Shown here: in pieces, positions 46,832-59,853 of the stretch
How positions within the stretch are numbered: the stretch's first letter is position 1
Layout of the letters: each line of letters opens with the position of its first letter
Source of the DNA: Opisthorchis felineus
Lineage: Eukaryota > Platyhelminthes > Trematoda > Opisthorchiida > Opisthorchiidae
DNA length: 64,000 nucleotides
NCBI GenBank assembly: GCA_004794785.1
Contig: SJOL01008381.1
Coordinates: forward strand, 62,001 to 126,000
Direction of reading: 5' to 3'
Notes under the pieces: generated by a model
The model's input: the letters and a program-made list of their open reading frames with translations, nothing else
The model's database searches: none
Told to the model about the DNA's origin: nothing
Position numbers and translations under genes: made by a program

Positions 46832-47867
46832 CCTCTTGATAAAATTATTTGTATATCTATCGATCTGGAATACCCTGAATAAATAGTTTTCTTCCTTCTT
46901 TCCACAACGCGTCTCCGCCCTCTTGAACAGAGTTTAAACACAGATCTTCTTGTGGTTTATCGAGTGGTTGCTGTTATAGTCCAGTATTTGATCCTCAAGT
47001 TCCTCTTTACGATATACGAAGGCTTCCAGTGTTTCATCCACTTTTCCATCCACTAAAACGTCCAATAATGGTAGTCGGTTTTTCCCTTCCAGTTTGCTTA
47101 AAAATCTGCATTGAGCAGTTCATGCGCACTTTGTATTAAGTTTGGAATTAAGTGTTGGGGATATTGTCGGGCATGCGCAACTCCGAAAACGACAGTGAGC
47201 GCTTCTATGTAGAGTCCGATCTGTTCGTGCGTTACTTGAACGTCCAATGGGCCTACCTTACGGGCACACGCACGCACCGTTCGCGTACGTGGGAGAGACC
47301 TTGAAGGTCGCTTTCAAGTTTTCGCTTGTGCGCGTCTGTGACAGTTTGACTGAAGGCAACAGCTGCTTCCTGTAATTCGCCTGCCATTAGAGCCCCGTCT
47401 TGAGTTAGGTGGCCGCAACAGCAAGCAAATGATGCAGAACTGACCCATTCGGATCAGTTAACGCAGTTTAACTACAGAAATTATGAATTCCCAAGAGGCA
47501 CACGATGAAACTAGTGGCAGCAGTCGGACGGGATTGTTGGTGGTTTCGTACAATCCTCATTTATCCAGTTTTTAAAAGCTGACGCAAAATTGAATCAAAA
47601 TGCGAATAAGCGAATCTGACTGACACCTGCAGATCCTTTGTGGACCAAGAAGCATACAAATACATTTGACAAATCTGGCTAGTTATCTTGAAGATAAATG
47701 CAAAAGGCGCATCACGCCAGCATTCTTGGGGCCGTCTAGACCTTGGCATGGATACCCTTTTTCGAATGTGGTTCACGGGCTCTCTTTCACTGATATGCGC
47801 AGACTCAGAATAGGCCATCTCACAATACGAAGGAAACTGGAGCTTTCTTTGATATGACAGTTTACAT

Positions 47868-48070
47868 GGTTTAGGAAAACTCTTCAAAAGCCCACTACCA
47901 GGTTCACCGTTTTGGGAATTATGAGGTAGGACTAGTCCCCGAATCTTAATTTGCATTTGAGAGACACACGGGACACATCTCTAGGTATTCAGTCCGTTGC
48001 AATTTAAGCTGGCAATAAAGGGATAGTCAGATGAATATCAGCTGAACCTCCCGTGTCCAACGATATTCAA
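47868..48070. repeat. R1 repeat copy, left half
   Basis: TTAGGAAAACTCTTCAAAAG, CCCACTACCAGG and ATGAGGTAGGACTAGTCCCC follow the R1 left-end order (compare 36.4 kb), with TTTGCATTTGAGAG afterwards. A further partial copy, including GAGGGATTTGGTTGAGTCCC, lies at 48220-48310. Confidence 0.55.
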
Positions 48071-49659
48071 CCGGATGTGCTTCAGAAAACCGATTCATGT
48101 CCCAGTTGGAACGATATTCATAATGTCGAAGATAACGAAGTGGGTTTCTTAGTATGACACTAATTTTAAAGTAGATGAATACGTCATCGGTCATACACTA
48201 CTGATTTTGCCGCTGTAGATATGCATCAGGAAGTCCTTTGTGCAATGCATTCCCTGGGATACTTTTGTGAACGAGGGATTTGGTTGAGTCCCTTCGACGT
48301 TATAATGATTTCCAATAGTGTCCTCTGTGGAAACTGGCATGTGTTACCTTTTTTATAAGAAGCTAGGATTGATTTAAATTCCTACTGTACTGGGTACTTC
48401 AAAAATCTATTGGAAACACTTGTTTAAACCTGCCGTGAGAACAGCTTACTGCCTCTTTGGAATTTTTCGCGAAACTTTAAGCTATTTTAACCAAGTGACC
48501 TATCTTTCTTGGGTGTAATTATCGCGAGGCGCAAAAAAACAATAAGTGGAAAAACAGCAGTCACCACAAAAAGGAATAACACTGAAGAAGGTAAACATGA
48601 CTGTTGGGTGCTCCATGCACTCGGTGAAACGGTCTAATAGTGTTACGCAAGCTGAAGCTGGTCACCACTTCTTTCTAAGGCTCCGATTTTTTCTTTTCCT
48701 GCAGTGAATTCATTCACAAGTTTAGACGTCCTGTATTTTCAAGCGCTTTCTCCTTCTCCCATACCGCATCCAAGTGTGAGTACATTATCTGCAGATCCTA
48801 GCGCTAGCATCGACTGCTTCATTTATCATGCACCACGCTTAGCGATAACTTCTTCACGTCTATCTTCAGTAACAACCCGAAACAACTCGAAGTCAGTATC
48901 TGATCACGAAAGCCTGTCATTGGTATTCAAACAGTAGAACAAGTGGAACAAGCAGGACAACAATGGACTCTTGCTTGTACGCTAAATTATCTCTGTACTG
49001 ATGTTTGCTATCTGTCGAGAACCAGGATTGAGAACGCAAGTACTTTAGTTGAACAGCCTGTCCCCTTGCTCTTTTCCCGCTTCCAGCTGCGCACCCCTGT
49101 GACTCAAAGGTCGCAGCAGCTGGATATACGGGGGTAGGTATTGTGCTGAGTCAAGGGGAGCCCCCGCACTTGACTGGATACCTGTTTATGATCACCTCTG
49201 TGCGGTTTTCTTGACAAATTCTTTGAAAGAAGTTTGGTGCCAGGTTAAACTGTGTCTGAGGACAGTGGAATGATCGATGGGTCCGGAAGCCAAACAAGTT
49301 GAAGAGGCAAAGGATGTTGGAAATATCTGGATATTTCACTTGGTTCGTACTCAAGCTTCTTGTCGGCAAAACCATCAGGGACTAAAATGGTTCACTGATA
49401 TTCAGCAGAGGTTTTAGACCGTTGAGCAGAAAACTCCAAATAAGACTTAATTCTGCCGCTTGCTATTCGCACTCCGGTTTGTTCACCTTTGGTACAAAGG
49501 TTGTGGATCCCTGGTTAGACTCAGAAGTCTGCAGCTGTAAATCTCCACTTAAGCGTCATCGTACCATGGTTCCCATAACCTGCTGCCTCCTCTGTTCGGG
49601 GGCGTCGGTGGATTCTTCAGCCAATGCCTGTCTAACCTATAGGCGTCTACCTGGGAGAA

Positions 49660-51000
49660 CGAGATTGTGCCAGACAACTGATTTCAGTCAATAAATGTGT
49701 CCATCTTCAAAGAGTTTACTCGCAGTAGTATCCACAGAGACGTCAGATTGACTCCCATTGTAACGAGGCTTATGGTGTCAAGGCTTCTTCCTCGTCTTGC
49801 GGGGGCACGTGAAACCTAACGCGTTAGCAACAAGAGGGACTTCTGTCGGATAGAGGCTGGGGGACCACAAATTCACCCTCTGCAAGGTGTCAAAGCAACG
49901 CCATATGCACACACGACCCATAATCTTGGCGATCCCTGGCTTCGAATATGCGTTCGATCTTGTCGGCAGGTCCGTGCTTCTAACTAAACTTGCTCAGCGT
50001 AACTCAGTCCATATATTCACATGGCTTCGGGCATGAGAGACTATGTGATGTGTCCTCTAAATTCTTCCCGATAGTGGTATCCACTCTCACCAATTTCGTC
50101 AACTTCGCCGTTAATAAAAAAGTAAGTCGATAGCTGAAGGATCTTCAGAACCTCGGTGTTCAAACAGTCGAGGACGAAAACCTTGTCAATCTGATGTATG
50201 CGCACGACATCGCTCTAGTGTTTGAAGATAAGGACAAAACGAGACACTGTCACATAGGTCCACAAATGTCATTCCATCTTTAGGCATGCACCTTGCACCT
50301 ACAAAATGTTTCTTGAAATTCAAGGGGAAGCACTGGAGGTCGTGCGAAATTTCACATACCTCGTTAGTTGTATTAACTCTGACGTTAGTCTCGCTGATGA
50401 AGTCAGAACGCGACCCTCGAAGGCGCAAACCACATTTGCCAATTCGCGTCTACTCTGACATCAAAAAGGCATGTGAATGTGTAACACTGAGCACCAGGCT
50501 ACTTTAAGAACTGTGTTGTATAGTTGCTAGACATAGCTTCCACGGAAAGATGAGCGAAGCTTCTTCAGGTTGTTGAACACGCATGTCTCAGAAGTGTTAT
50601 TGGTGTCTTATGGCGTCAATGAACTCGTAACTAGGTAATAAGAAAACGGGTATTCGGCTGTGCAGCAGGTACCTCAGTGAGGAAAATCCAGCAACACCAA
50701 CTGCAGTGGCTCGGCCGTGTGTTATGCATGCAGGATCACCGTTTACTGAAACGCGTGCTCTTCTCCGTGCCTCCTTCAGAATGGCGCAAGCCACGAGGTG
50801 GAAAACGTATGATTTCATAGAAGGGCATGAAAGGGATTATGAAGCGTTTAGATATCGTTGGTGCGGTTCGCCTTCCAGGGTGGGGTCCCTGTGACCCTTT
50901 GCGCTTGGCTGAACGAAGAACAAATGGTGGCTAAGGAATGTCAGTGGCGTTCGTACTGTCAGTTTTTTTTAGGGATTGACCGGCCGCTTGGAGGTGTAGA
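49660..51000 (+). mobile_element. RTE-clade LINE, second degenerate copy
   Basis: Plus-strand RTE remains in order: SINVSIFKEF, RLTPIVTRLM (about 49690-49790), PGFEYAFDLVGRSVLLTKLA, NLVNLMYAHDIALVFEDK (50187-50240), GMHLAPTKC, EALEVVRNFTYLVSCI, FSVPPSEWRKPRGGK and RLPGWGP, ending near 51000. YADD is YAHD and motif A has lost its first aspartate, so it is dead. Many frame changes are needed. The endonuclease half is missing or unrecognisable upstream. The sequence differs from the 17.9 kb copy, suggesting a separate subfamily. Confidence 0.87.
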
Positions 51001-51459
51001 CACCTCAGTACGCCTGCGATGGGCCAGTATCAGGGCCCCTCCCTCACCTTCTTTTCTCTCTTATGCTTTAGACACGGTTGTATGGCATCGAAGCACCAGA
51101 GTCGGCACTGGTGTTGATGATAATGAGCAGACGAACGATTGCCTATAATTATAACGGATAATCACGGTTACACTGCAATAAGAATAACAAAGCTTCAGGT
51201 AATGGCTTCAGTACCAAGGACCGACGGCCTGACCCAGCCAAGAATAACTTTGGATCCATATCAGCTGTAGAATCGAAGTGCTTGTTACATGCCAACAAAC
51301 TGAAAACAGGCATGAGCAACGTTTCTAGTGCCGGGGTCACCTAGCAGCTGATAGATATTATAAAATATTGAATTATGGCATAAGAAGTTGATCCATTTCG
51401 GCACCTCAAAGTGGTTCCTTCTAAGAGAACAAACTTCATTTTGGTCTTGTGCCTGCTAT

Positions 51460-51737
51460 ACTGGTGTTCTGGTGGTTGTTCAGATGGTCGTTGATCTGTT
51501 CACCGAGCTTGGCTATTGGCTTGCAAACGTTCCATTCCCAGTCGAGGAGATATCGTCAGTGCGCAGTTCAGCGGGCGCTTCCTCCTCTTCAAAGACTACA
51601 TAAAGGCAGCTAGGCATGGAGGAAGCACCCACTCAACTGCACACTGACGATGTCTCCTCGACTGGGGACGAAACATTTGCAAACCAATTGCCAAGCTCGG
51701 TGAACAGATCAACGACCATCTGATCAACACCAGTGAA
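51460..51737. repeat. PLE-derived imperfect inverted repeat
   Basis: The left arm (about 51460-51588) and right arm (about 51617-51735) are reverse complements with mismatches and small indels, around a spacer of roughly 28 bases. The arms extend past the terminal repeat into GCGCAGTTCAGCGGGCGCTT / GCACCCACTCAACTGC. Two minus-strand frames here are by-products. Confidence 0.85.
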
Positions 51738-51739
51738 CA

Positions 51740-54700
51740 CACCCGAGCTACTAACATTTCGACACATTGTTCGAAATCCTGTAGTAAGTCGAGGATGAAG
51801 CAATCCGAAACCCACACAAATCAGGAAAATCACACAACCCCTCTTGTCTACCGTCACGGAACACTGGAATCCATACGTTCAACTAGCTGTATTGTTACAA
51901 TGCATTGAGAGCAAGTTACGGAGAATGTCTCGACGAAAATGCTTTGATTCTGGATTTCTGAATCAATGTCACGCTATCTTATTCGGTGGCGCGAGTTTTC
52001 CTCAGAACGTTAAACTTTATCCCACCGATCACAGTAGATGGCTTATCTGGTTCGCACTCATCTGCAATAGGGGAAATGGTCATACTTGCTCAACATTTTC
52101 CGCAATCTGCCTGGTATTAATGATTTTCCAATCTGCATCCCTAACTATCAGGCACCCGAGAAAAGTCACGTGAGGTTGTTCAAACAGATGTCGCTTCTAC
52201 TTCGCTTGACCATTGATCATTTTTTACTGCTGTGTAAATAGGCTACAAACAGTTGGTAAGTTATGTCGGAAACTCGTGCAACGCGTGGTACCCCGGCTGT
52301 TGTGTATTTCCGGCCAGTTGCGTTCACTGAGCGACGCGTGCACATCCTATGCGCCAATTGCTAAGGTGTCCGAAGAGCGTTGCGCAAAAAGCTGAAGACG
52401 TTCCTGCTGTCAAGACGGCTTCGATGAGCTCTTCAAAATCCCGGCAACATACTTTAAGCTTTTGTCATGGAAAATTAGAAAGTCAATTAAACTCTGTATG
52501 TTGTCATCAATACAGATATACTGTGCCCTCTAAGGTCTGCAGTCTAGCAAATTGGGCTTCAAATAACTTATAATCAAATAGGAACTTTCTCGCGTCTTCT
52601 GTCATATGTTTTCTTTGTTGGCATATAATTGGAGGAGGAATAATTGTCGGCCAAACAGTGCACATAATGACAAGGCATCTAGGTCCGACTTCTGCGTGGG
52701 ACCCAACGAAACCCGAATGTTAAGAACACTCGAGAAAAATCAGGGCATAAGAAAGCCTGACGGATACGATTAAAAGGGTGACAGTAATAATATTTAGCTG
52801 GATCACTTGTTGCACCCTCACAAAAGCGTAGACTTCCGTTGTTTCATGTGTCAACCATGTTGCCAGTAGACTTGTGACGTTCCATTGTGCCTTTGTTTTT
52901 GTTTGTGGCTAGCTCGTACGTTACCTAGAAATTCATTCCCTATAGTAATGCAAAAGAAGTCACACTGTACTCGTTCTGTTTAACATACTGTTATGCATTA
53001 TGAAATCCGGAATTTGCTGGTATACGAAGCTTTTCTTGGCTTGCGTAACTATCGATCTCAATGAGTTCTGATTTTGGCCACGTGACCGACTGTGTTGAGG
53101 AAAGCATGTCAATGGCTGTTCGGACTTGAACTTGGAAAGTCTGGAGAATAAACCTTGTATGTTAGAGGTCACCAGGTATGTGCACGCCTTTTAGCTAAGG
53201 CTCGTCGTGCTCTGAGAACAACAAAAAACTTGACGCACAATCATTCAGTATAATTGTCTCTTCCAATAAATAGAGAGCAGTATAGGTTCATCCGTATGCA
53301 CCTCCAAAATACTTCTATACGACTTGACTCATCACGATGTTTATACTGATTGCATGGCATCACACTGCGTAAACCATTTGTCAGGAAAAGTCGTATTTAT
53401 GAAATAGTGGAAGGAGATTGGATTGAATCTTGCTAACTGAGTCAAGCATTTTGCTGAGAGGTCCTCGTTACGGATTACTATGAACAATGGTATTATACAA
53501 CTTGTTAGATTACCACCATCGAACTACTTCAAAAAACGTATCAGTAGTGATTTGGAGTGTGAACAACAGGTGTTCCGTTGCTGGAACATGATTAGCGTGT
53601 CAGAACCTTTTTCTGGTGCAGTTTACGGCATATTTTATTGAAATGATAAGAGAGGGAATTGAGGGCAGAATTTTAAACGGCCGAGTTAATTTCAGTGCGT
53701 CATTCCAATAACCAAAACATTTAACATAGATTCCTCGGAAATCGTAATAAGAAAAAACACGATTAAGGCTAAAACAAGAAGACAGTGCACATGTTCAACA
53801 AAAGGCCACCTGCAGGCTTTTGAGAGGGAAAACCACAGAAGTGGGGATGATTTCCGACCAAACATGATGCATACCGTGACCAACAGGCTGCATGGCGGGA
53901 ACCTAACAACTCGAATCGTTCCTCCCTTCGTCATACAACTGACAGTAAGTTAGAGGGAAAAAGGAGGGCTTAAGGAATTCTGCTTAACCCAGGACAAGAG
54001 TAGTCACAAAGCTAAAGCTGAGTCCTAACCACACACCCCTCGGTCAGTAGCTGACTCGCTGAACACCAACGATCTGAACTGGTATAATGAAGATGCTGCT
54101 ACACACCACCCACTTCACTCAACTGAAATCGATCATGTTTGTTGCTACAATGGCAAGGCATGTTTTGTTGGGGAACGGAGCAATTGATACGAAAAACTGA
54201 TAACGGCATTGATTTACAAGCCTGAAGACTCAACGTTCATTTGGTCATTACATTTTGAGATGGATATCACAGCATTGTATACGGCCCCTGAGTGAAAGCG
54301 TTGCGGAATGGTCGATGGTTAACCAATAGTTAGTAATGTGGTTCAGGAACTTTACGGCCTTGATTCCAAATCAATCGAACGTGATGTTGCTTAACTCCCT
54401 TCTAATCTACCATCCCTCTGGAAAACCGTTGGCGCGTCCAGTATTGGATAGGGTTACCATGATCATCTCAAACGTCTGAGATAAGCCTTCACAATGTACA
54501 CGGCGGTTTCTCCTAAGAACTCTGTTTTTGCTTTTTTACTTTATTCTTCTGCATGAGGTTTTTTATACTATTTAACTACTAACGGCACATTCAAGTAATC
54601 CCACTCATGGAAGTGAGTGGAACTGGTGGGGATGGGTCAGGTTAGTCACTGGAATAAGATAATCACATTTGCTCGAAGAAATCCACTTATTTCATGAATC

Positions 54701-56380
54701 TCTGGGAGTGACCTGACTGATCCTCTCCGTGTCCGTTCCTGTGCGGTAGGCTGGTATCCGTTTCCGAACGTGAACAACAAGAAAATCTCACAGGACACAT
54801 TAGGCGGCGTACGAACAGATGTACAGGCCTAACTGAAACATAAACCGCACATTCAAATCGTTTGATTTGTTCGTCATATAAACGTTAGTCGATTCTGACG
54901 ATTATTCATCACAGCTCACTCAATCAGGTTAGTTTTCAAACTTTGTTGCTCTAGCTTCTCTTTAGCTGCACACTCCAAAATTTCAAAGACGCAACAAGGA
55001 AGCAGTGATAAGGTTTTGCAATTAATGACTCATGAGTCGTTTTGGCTGGTAAGAGAGGAGGAAACTGTGTAACCTTCGAAGTAAAGTAAATGTAACAAGA
55101 AAATTTCTCACAGACATCTTCATTTGCCACCTGCCGCCATATTTTTAGACGCTATGGGTCCGATTGAAGGAGTTTTCATACTTGCAATTGCTCTTCCTGT
55201 AACTTAGATATCGGGCTTTCTCTTTTCTAATTATGTCTTCGTTTACCAAATCTCACTCACTCAATCAGTTATTTTGGTCATGGTGGCAGTATCCAGATTG
55301 TTTTCCGTCGCAGTTTTGGGTCACGTAGTTGGCGTCGTCCATCTCTGAGACAGAAAGTGCACAGTGAAAATATCATAGAACTCCAGACCGGAAGCATTCG
55401 TCTGCCATCATTTCAGCTGACATTAAAACCCAGATATAGTCACCGACCTTCATCTCAGCGGCGTACCCATGGACATGCTCAAAGTGAGGATCAGCATGTT
55501 TCATCAGTTGCGCAGAGTAATGGGTGAGTAAGTGTTTGAACAAGTGGCTCCACCAAAAACAATGTTAATGTAGATGCAACCGGTTGATGTGCCTTCGTCT
55601 ATAGAAACTGTGAGAGTGGTTAAAAAGTTTCTGTTTCAAACCAGTTGATTCTGTTTTTTAACTCGAAAGATTTGAGTCGAATATTATAGCTTGCTTCCAT
55701 GAGCGGAGTCAGTCAAAAAGCCACATTTATTTTTTTCTATTTTTTTCCTGACCTCTTCGAAATTAAGATCAATGAGCTTACTTGTGTATGTAGTTTGTGC
55801 TCATGTATGCATTTGGCTTGTTCAAAACCATGCGAAAAAAACAGTTTTTCGTCGGTAGTATACCGAAATAACTAAAACTAAATGGCCGCTAACACAAAAA
55901 ATCACGATTTCCAGATACCACTTATCCTTTTGCCTTGTGGTTTTTGCCTCAGGGTATGTTTGACATGGGGTTAGGAGCTTCTTTGGTGCAGTTATGTCGG
56001 AGAAGTTTCTCCTACTTAAAATGCTAACATGAAGAGGACAGGGGAATAAAAATGGAAAGAACTGGATTGGCCAATCAGTGATGAACAGATTCACAGGTGA
56101 TCTCTCATCGTGTCCTGCAATTCCTGTGAGTGACTAAAAACTTCATCCTCTCCCAAGAAACCTCATCTGAGTCAAAATAAGACGGTTACGCATATGTATA
56201 TTTTCACTAGATCATCTACTGTTATCGTCAGACAAACAGCTGTAATGTGTGCGACTTAGCACCAGGACACACTGACTTTGACCTGTCTTTCTAACATTCA
56301 CAATACGCTTTTTCATTATCGCTTGGTGAACTAACTACGTGCTTCACTTTATAGTGACTATCTCCTTTAACAAGATGAGT
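51740..56380. other. No gene or known repeat seen
   Basis: Short open frames at 51844-52173 and 55822-56094 have no splice or motif support. The interval lacks the R1, PLE and RTE motifs used elsewhere. Confidence 0.35.
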
Positions 56381-56384
56381 CGAA

Positions 56385-56775
56385 TATCATAAATGAGAAA
56401 TTTGGCTGACTCCCTAACGAAGACCAAATTGATACGCGAATGAGAGCATATGTCGAAATCTGTCCAATTTGAGTTCAAGTAGAACATAAGGTTGACAGAA
56501 ACTCGCGGACTGATGAGCCTCAAGAAAGACAAAACCGGTCGTGGGCTGTCCAAGAGTTTTCAGCAAACTTGTGAGCAATACATTGCGTAGAACTTGTGAG
56601 TAGTTTTCTTTATGAAAATACACTGTGATACCTCAATTATCGCACCAACTGAAAAATGAGGCGGCCTTTGTGCAAAACATTCAGCTGAAGAATATCGTAA
56701 ACGAGAGATCCAGCTGAGTCTCCTATTAGAGCCAAATTGATATGCAAATGAGAGGATTAGTCGAATGGATGAGCC
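56385..56775 (+). repeat. R1 repeat, two partial copies in tandem
   Basis: The first copy (56385-56590) runs from ACCAAATTGATACGCGAATG through GAACATAAGGTTGACAGAAA to GAGTTTTCAGCAAACTTGTG. The second (56658-56760) has GAGGCGGCCTTTGTGCAAAA, CAGCTGAAGAATATCG and AAATTGATATGCAAATGAG. Together they give the best R1 reference in the window. Confidence 0.75.
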
Positions 56776-56934
56776 GACTTCACAAATGCTCCATTTTTCT
56801 GCTGTCCATGGAGGTTGGTCACAGCCTAGGCTGACGCAGACGAATCCCACGAGCTAGCTTGAGACTGAACAACCTCCCCCAAATTGAACTTGACTGTGCT
56901 GATCCAGGTTGCCAGCTACTCAACAGGATAGCAG

Positions 56935-57745
56935 CGCCACCCAGCGAATAGCGAATGAGCTAATCCAAGTTTGCATAGCCTATCCGTCGGTTTTCGGGTG
57001 ACCTGGCCAAACCATTGAAGTCGTCCCCGCCGCAGCAGTTTTCTGAGACCTGAGATGCCGAAGCAGCGTTCCCTAACCACTGGGGAGGGATATTTTGTCA
57101 AGCTAGCGAATATTTAGAACGGTCCTTAGACACCAATAATCAAAATTATCGGTTTGGGAATATCTTGTACGCAAAGGAGGTAAGTTTCATAACCATAAGT
57201 TAGGACTGGGCTGATTGTTGCTCTGAATGCACAACTTCTTGTGTGCAGGCTAATTTAACTGCCCCTCCATAAAGTCTGGGTAAGTTGAATAGCGGTGTGT
57301 ACTGGTGTATAGATAAGAAGACTAATCTTTTTTATTTAGCGTCCCTTAGGTAGAATGGTAGAATCCAGACATTGGAGCTCAATGAGACATTAAATAAGTC
57401 ATCTCCCGGACAAAGTGCTACCCGTTGAGCACTCGCTTGCGAGGACAACCTTGTCTTAATGATGCTGATCGAAATTCCGATGAGTTCTTCATGATAGCTA
57501 ACTCTGGATTTCCAATGTTGTCGTCTAGTAAGACAACGTTGCCGGCATCTTGACCTCTGAAACCGAAATGCTTGGGCCGATCTGGACGCGAGAGAATTCC
57601 TTCAGTGCCTGTTGCATCACACAATCAGTTACGAAGCCGAATAATGAAGAGCATTCTTGTGTAATACCGGAGGTGGAAGCAAACTCAGAGGTCTTTTTGC
57701 CGTAAACCGGGACCCATATAGATTTCCGGTGGAATGGTCCGAATG
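56935..57745 (-). mobile_element. RTE-clade LINE, third degenerate copy
   Basis: Reading the minus strand: VPVYGKKTSEFASTSGITQE, CSSLFGFVTDCVMQQALKE (family: SGVRQGCPLSPFLFNFVID), DAGNVVLLDDN (YADD box lost), SPVLTYGYETYLL, FDYWCLRTVLNI, then LRRGRLQWFGQVTRKPTDR. Stops and frame changes are frequent. The CVMQQAL stretch differs from the other two copies, so it is probably another subfamily. Confidence 0.82.
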
Positions 57746-57789
57746 GAAACTTTTGAGCCGTTGAAACTCGTCCTTGCAGGTTGGACATA

Positions 57790-59645
57790 CAGTCTAATTA
57801 CACACATATTTGACAGCGCTCGCAGTCACTGGCCGAAATGCTTGATTTTTTGCAGTGACCAATATTCCTGAATAATCTAACCCACTTTGGGCGTTTACAA
57901 AGAAACTAAAAGTTTTAGACGAAAGCTTATGTAAATATGCTAATCTTAAAGGTTCGGTCGCCACAGTCTGCCAGATGCTGGTCTCAAAGTGCAGTAATCA
58001 AAGAGTTCGCGGCAGATGATCCACACAGGCCCTTGCCCCAGCGTTTTCCATCTTAACACCTTATGAGACCACTTGCTGAGAAGCGTAAGATTAAAACACA
58101 TTGAAGAATTAATGAAAAACATGGCATTTCGTGAGATTCTTAAGTTCTGTTCAGGTGCTGGGAGCATTTCAATATAATATCTGCATCAGTCGACCCACGC
58201 TACCTTTACAGTGCTTACAGTCCTTACTGTGTTTTAGTGCATCTACTGATCTAATGTTCCAACAACTTGTGACTTGAAAGCCGCTCATCCAGGGGAGTGA
58301 ATGACTACAAATCATTATTACCTGCAAATGAATGAACCACATTCGCACCCGTCACAGACACTTAAGCAAGCCGCATGCAATATAGGGTTATACGAAAGAA
58401 ACTTGATAGAAACTCGGAGGCTTCGTCCGCCAGATGGGCTTGAAGAAGAGCGAAACCGGTAGTGAACTTTCATCAGCAATGTCATAACAATAGAAATTGA
58501 AGCCTTTTGTGTCTGGATATTGACGATCTCCGTAGTGATACGGACTAATCGGGAAGTCTGATCTGACTTTGCGGGAGACCTGATAATTGGCCTGGAAATA
58601 GACCGGATGTTATAGTGAAAATGTGACCGGATCCCGGAAGTTTCAGCTACATGAGCGCTTCCGTCCAAATTGAGACCCAGCATGTGGGTCGAGGGGGTAG
58701 GATGCACAATCCTTTGAAAAAAGATTCCTGGATGTTATCCCTACTCCACGCGCTAACCGACGGAATTTTGCATTAGGATACTTTGTTCTTCAATTCAGCT
58801 GCTAAAAACCATCTGAACAGCCATAGAGTTTTGTCTGATTAATCATCCATCCGCAGCGTTGACCTGATAAGCCCCGTTGTGGGCGAGGCTAAGATGAAAT
58901 CAGGTTTCAAATACTTCAACCACACAGGCGATTACGACTCTAATACGACTCAACAAGTAGTTTTATAATGAACAGATGTAACAGAGATAACAGCCTGAAA
59001 CTGAAAATATAGAGGACACGCGTCCTGAAACGATGAATCTCAGAAACTGGAGTTGTTCCCTTATCCACTCTTCTAGCGTAAACATGAAGCTTTTATCAAC
59101 TAGAGAGAACACTTCATTTGCAGTCACTGATTCAGAATTCGCTTCTGAAGCGTAAGTTCGAGGCTTCCGTGGTCATCGAATAAAAGGGACCACCGGAATT
59201 CTACAGAAAATTTTAAATGGTGACTCTTAAAATCACTGAAGATCACAAAAAATAAGAACAATTCTTTGGTGATTTGTACGACCAAGATTTGTTCAAGGTT
59301 ACATTCCCCACAGATTCGTCAGCATAACCTGAAGCTTAAAGCACAGGTTACAATGATTACAATAACACCACGTAAACCGAGAAACTTTCAGAGTTGGAAT
59401 AAACGGGAAAACTGTAAACTGGGAATTACATGGATTGAATTCTAGTGAATTTAAAGTTTCTCACAGGACGGATCTCATGTTTCTTCAGTGCAAACTTAAA
59501 TAACAAAAAATTAGTTCACTTGCCGGTTTCTTCACCGGTGTGGTAGAGATCATGCTTTACATGCACGCAAACATATTTCTGCGCCCTCATCAACAACCAG
59601 TTGGCTGGTGCAGTGATGTGCCTACTAGATTAGGTCATATGACCA
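57790..59645. other. No supported gene; R1 fragment inside
   Basis: An R1 right-half fragment lies at 58395-58475 (GATAGAAACTCGGAGGC, GAAACCGGTAGTG). Nothing else is recognisable. Confidence 0.3.
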
Positions 59646-59651
59646 TAACAG

Positions 59652-59853
59652 GAAGTGCATGAGGCCAACAAGGCAGATTTACGATTGCGTCGGTTGGATT
59701 GTTGGAGGAACAGGATCAACTTGGCACCAACAAGACTAACCAGAGGGGTTCTACACTGCCCCATAGAGATGTCGTTGCGACGACGGAGCAGCGAAATGAA
59801 CATCGCAATGCTGGCTCCTCGGAATGTACTTTTGGAATATGAACGAACCATGG
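59652..59853 (+). CDS. Possible plus-strand exon
   Basis: The 202-base frame follows GACCATAACAG in phase 0 and ends at ACCATGG|GTAGAG, phase 1. It reads EVHEANKADLRLRRLDCWR, NRINLAPTRLTRGVLHCP, IEMSLRRRSSEMNIAML and APRNVLLEYERTM. Very Arg-rich, with helical character. The opposite strand is open for 113 codons across the same bases, so coding strand is uncertain. It could belong to the gene ending at 62373 if an exon with phases 1 to 2 lies between. Confidence 0.3.

Larger units (their letters stand above)
45889..47160 (-). mobile_element. Penelope-like element, 3' half, degenerate
   Basis: Reading the minus strand, the end of the reverse-transcriptase region (LEGKNRLPLLDVLVDGK, FVYRKEELEDQILDYNSNH, about 47100-46930) is followed by an in-frame stop, then LFKRAETRCGKKEENYLF, then a linker containing a Gln run and the GIY-YIG endonuclease. 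The terminal repeat follows at 45889-46060. In live elements the two enzymes copy and insert the element. This copy has stops and at least one frameshift, near 46460. Confidence 0.87.

Noticed and set aside
51596..51857. Two overlapping minus-strand frames repeating one motif
   Set aside because: They translate the two arms of the PLE inverted repeat.
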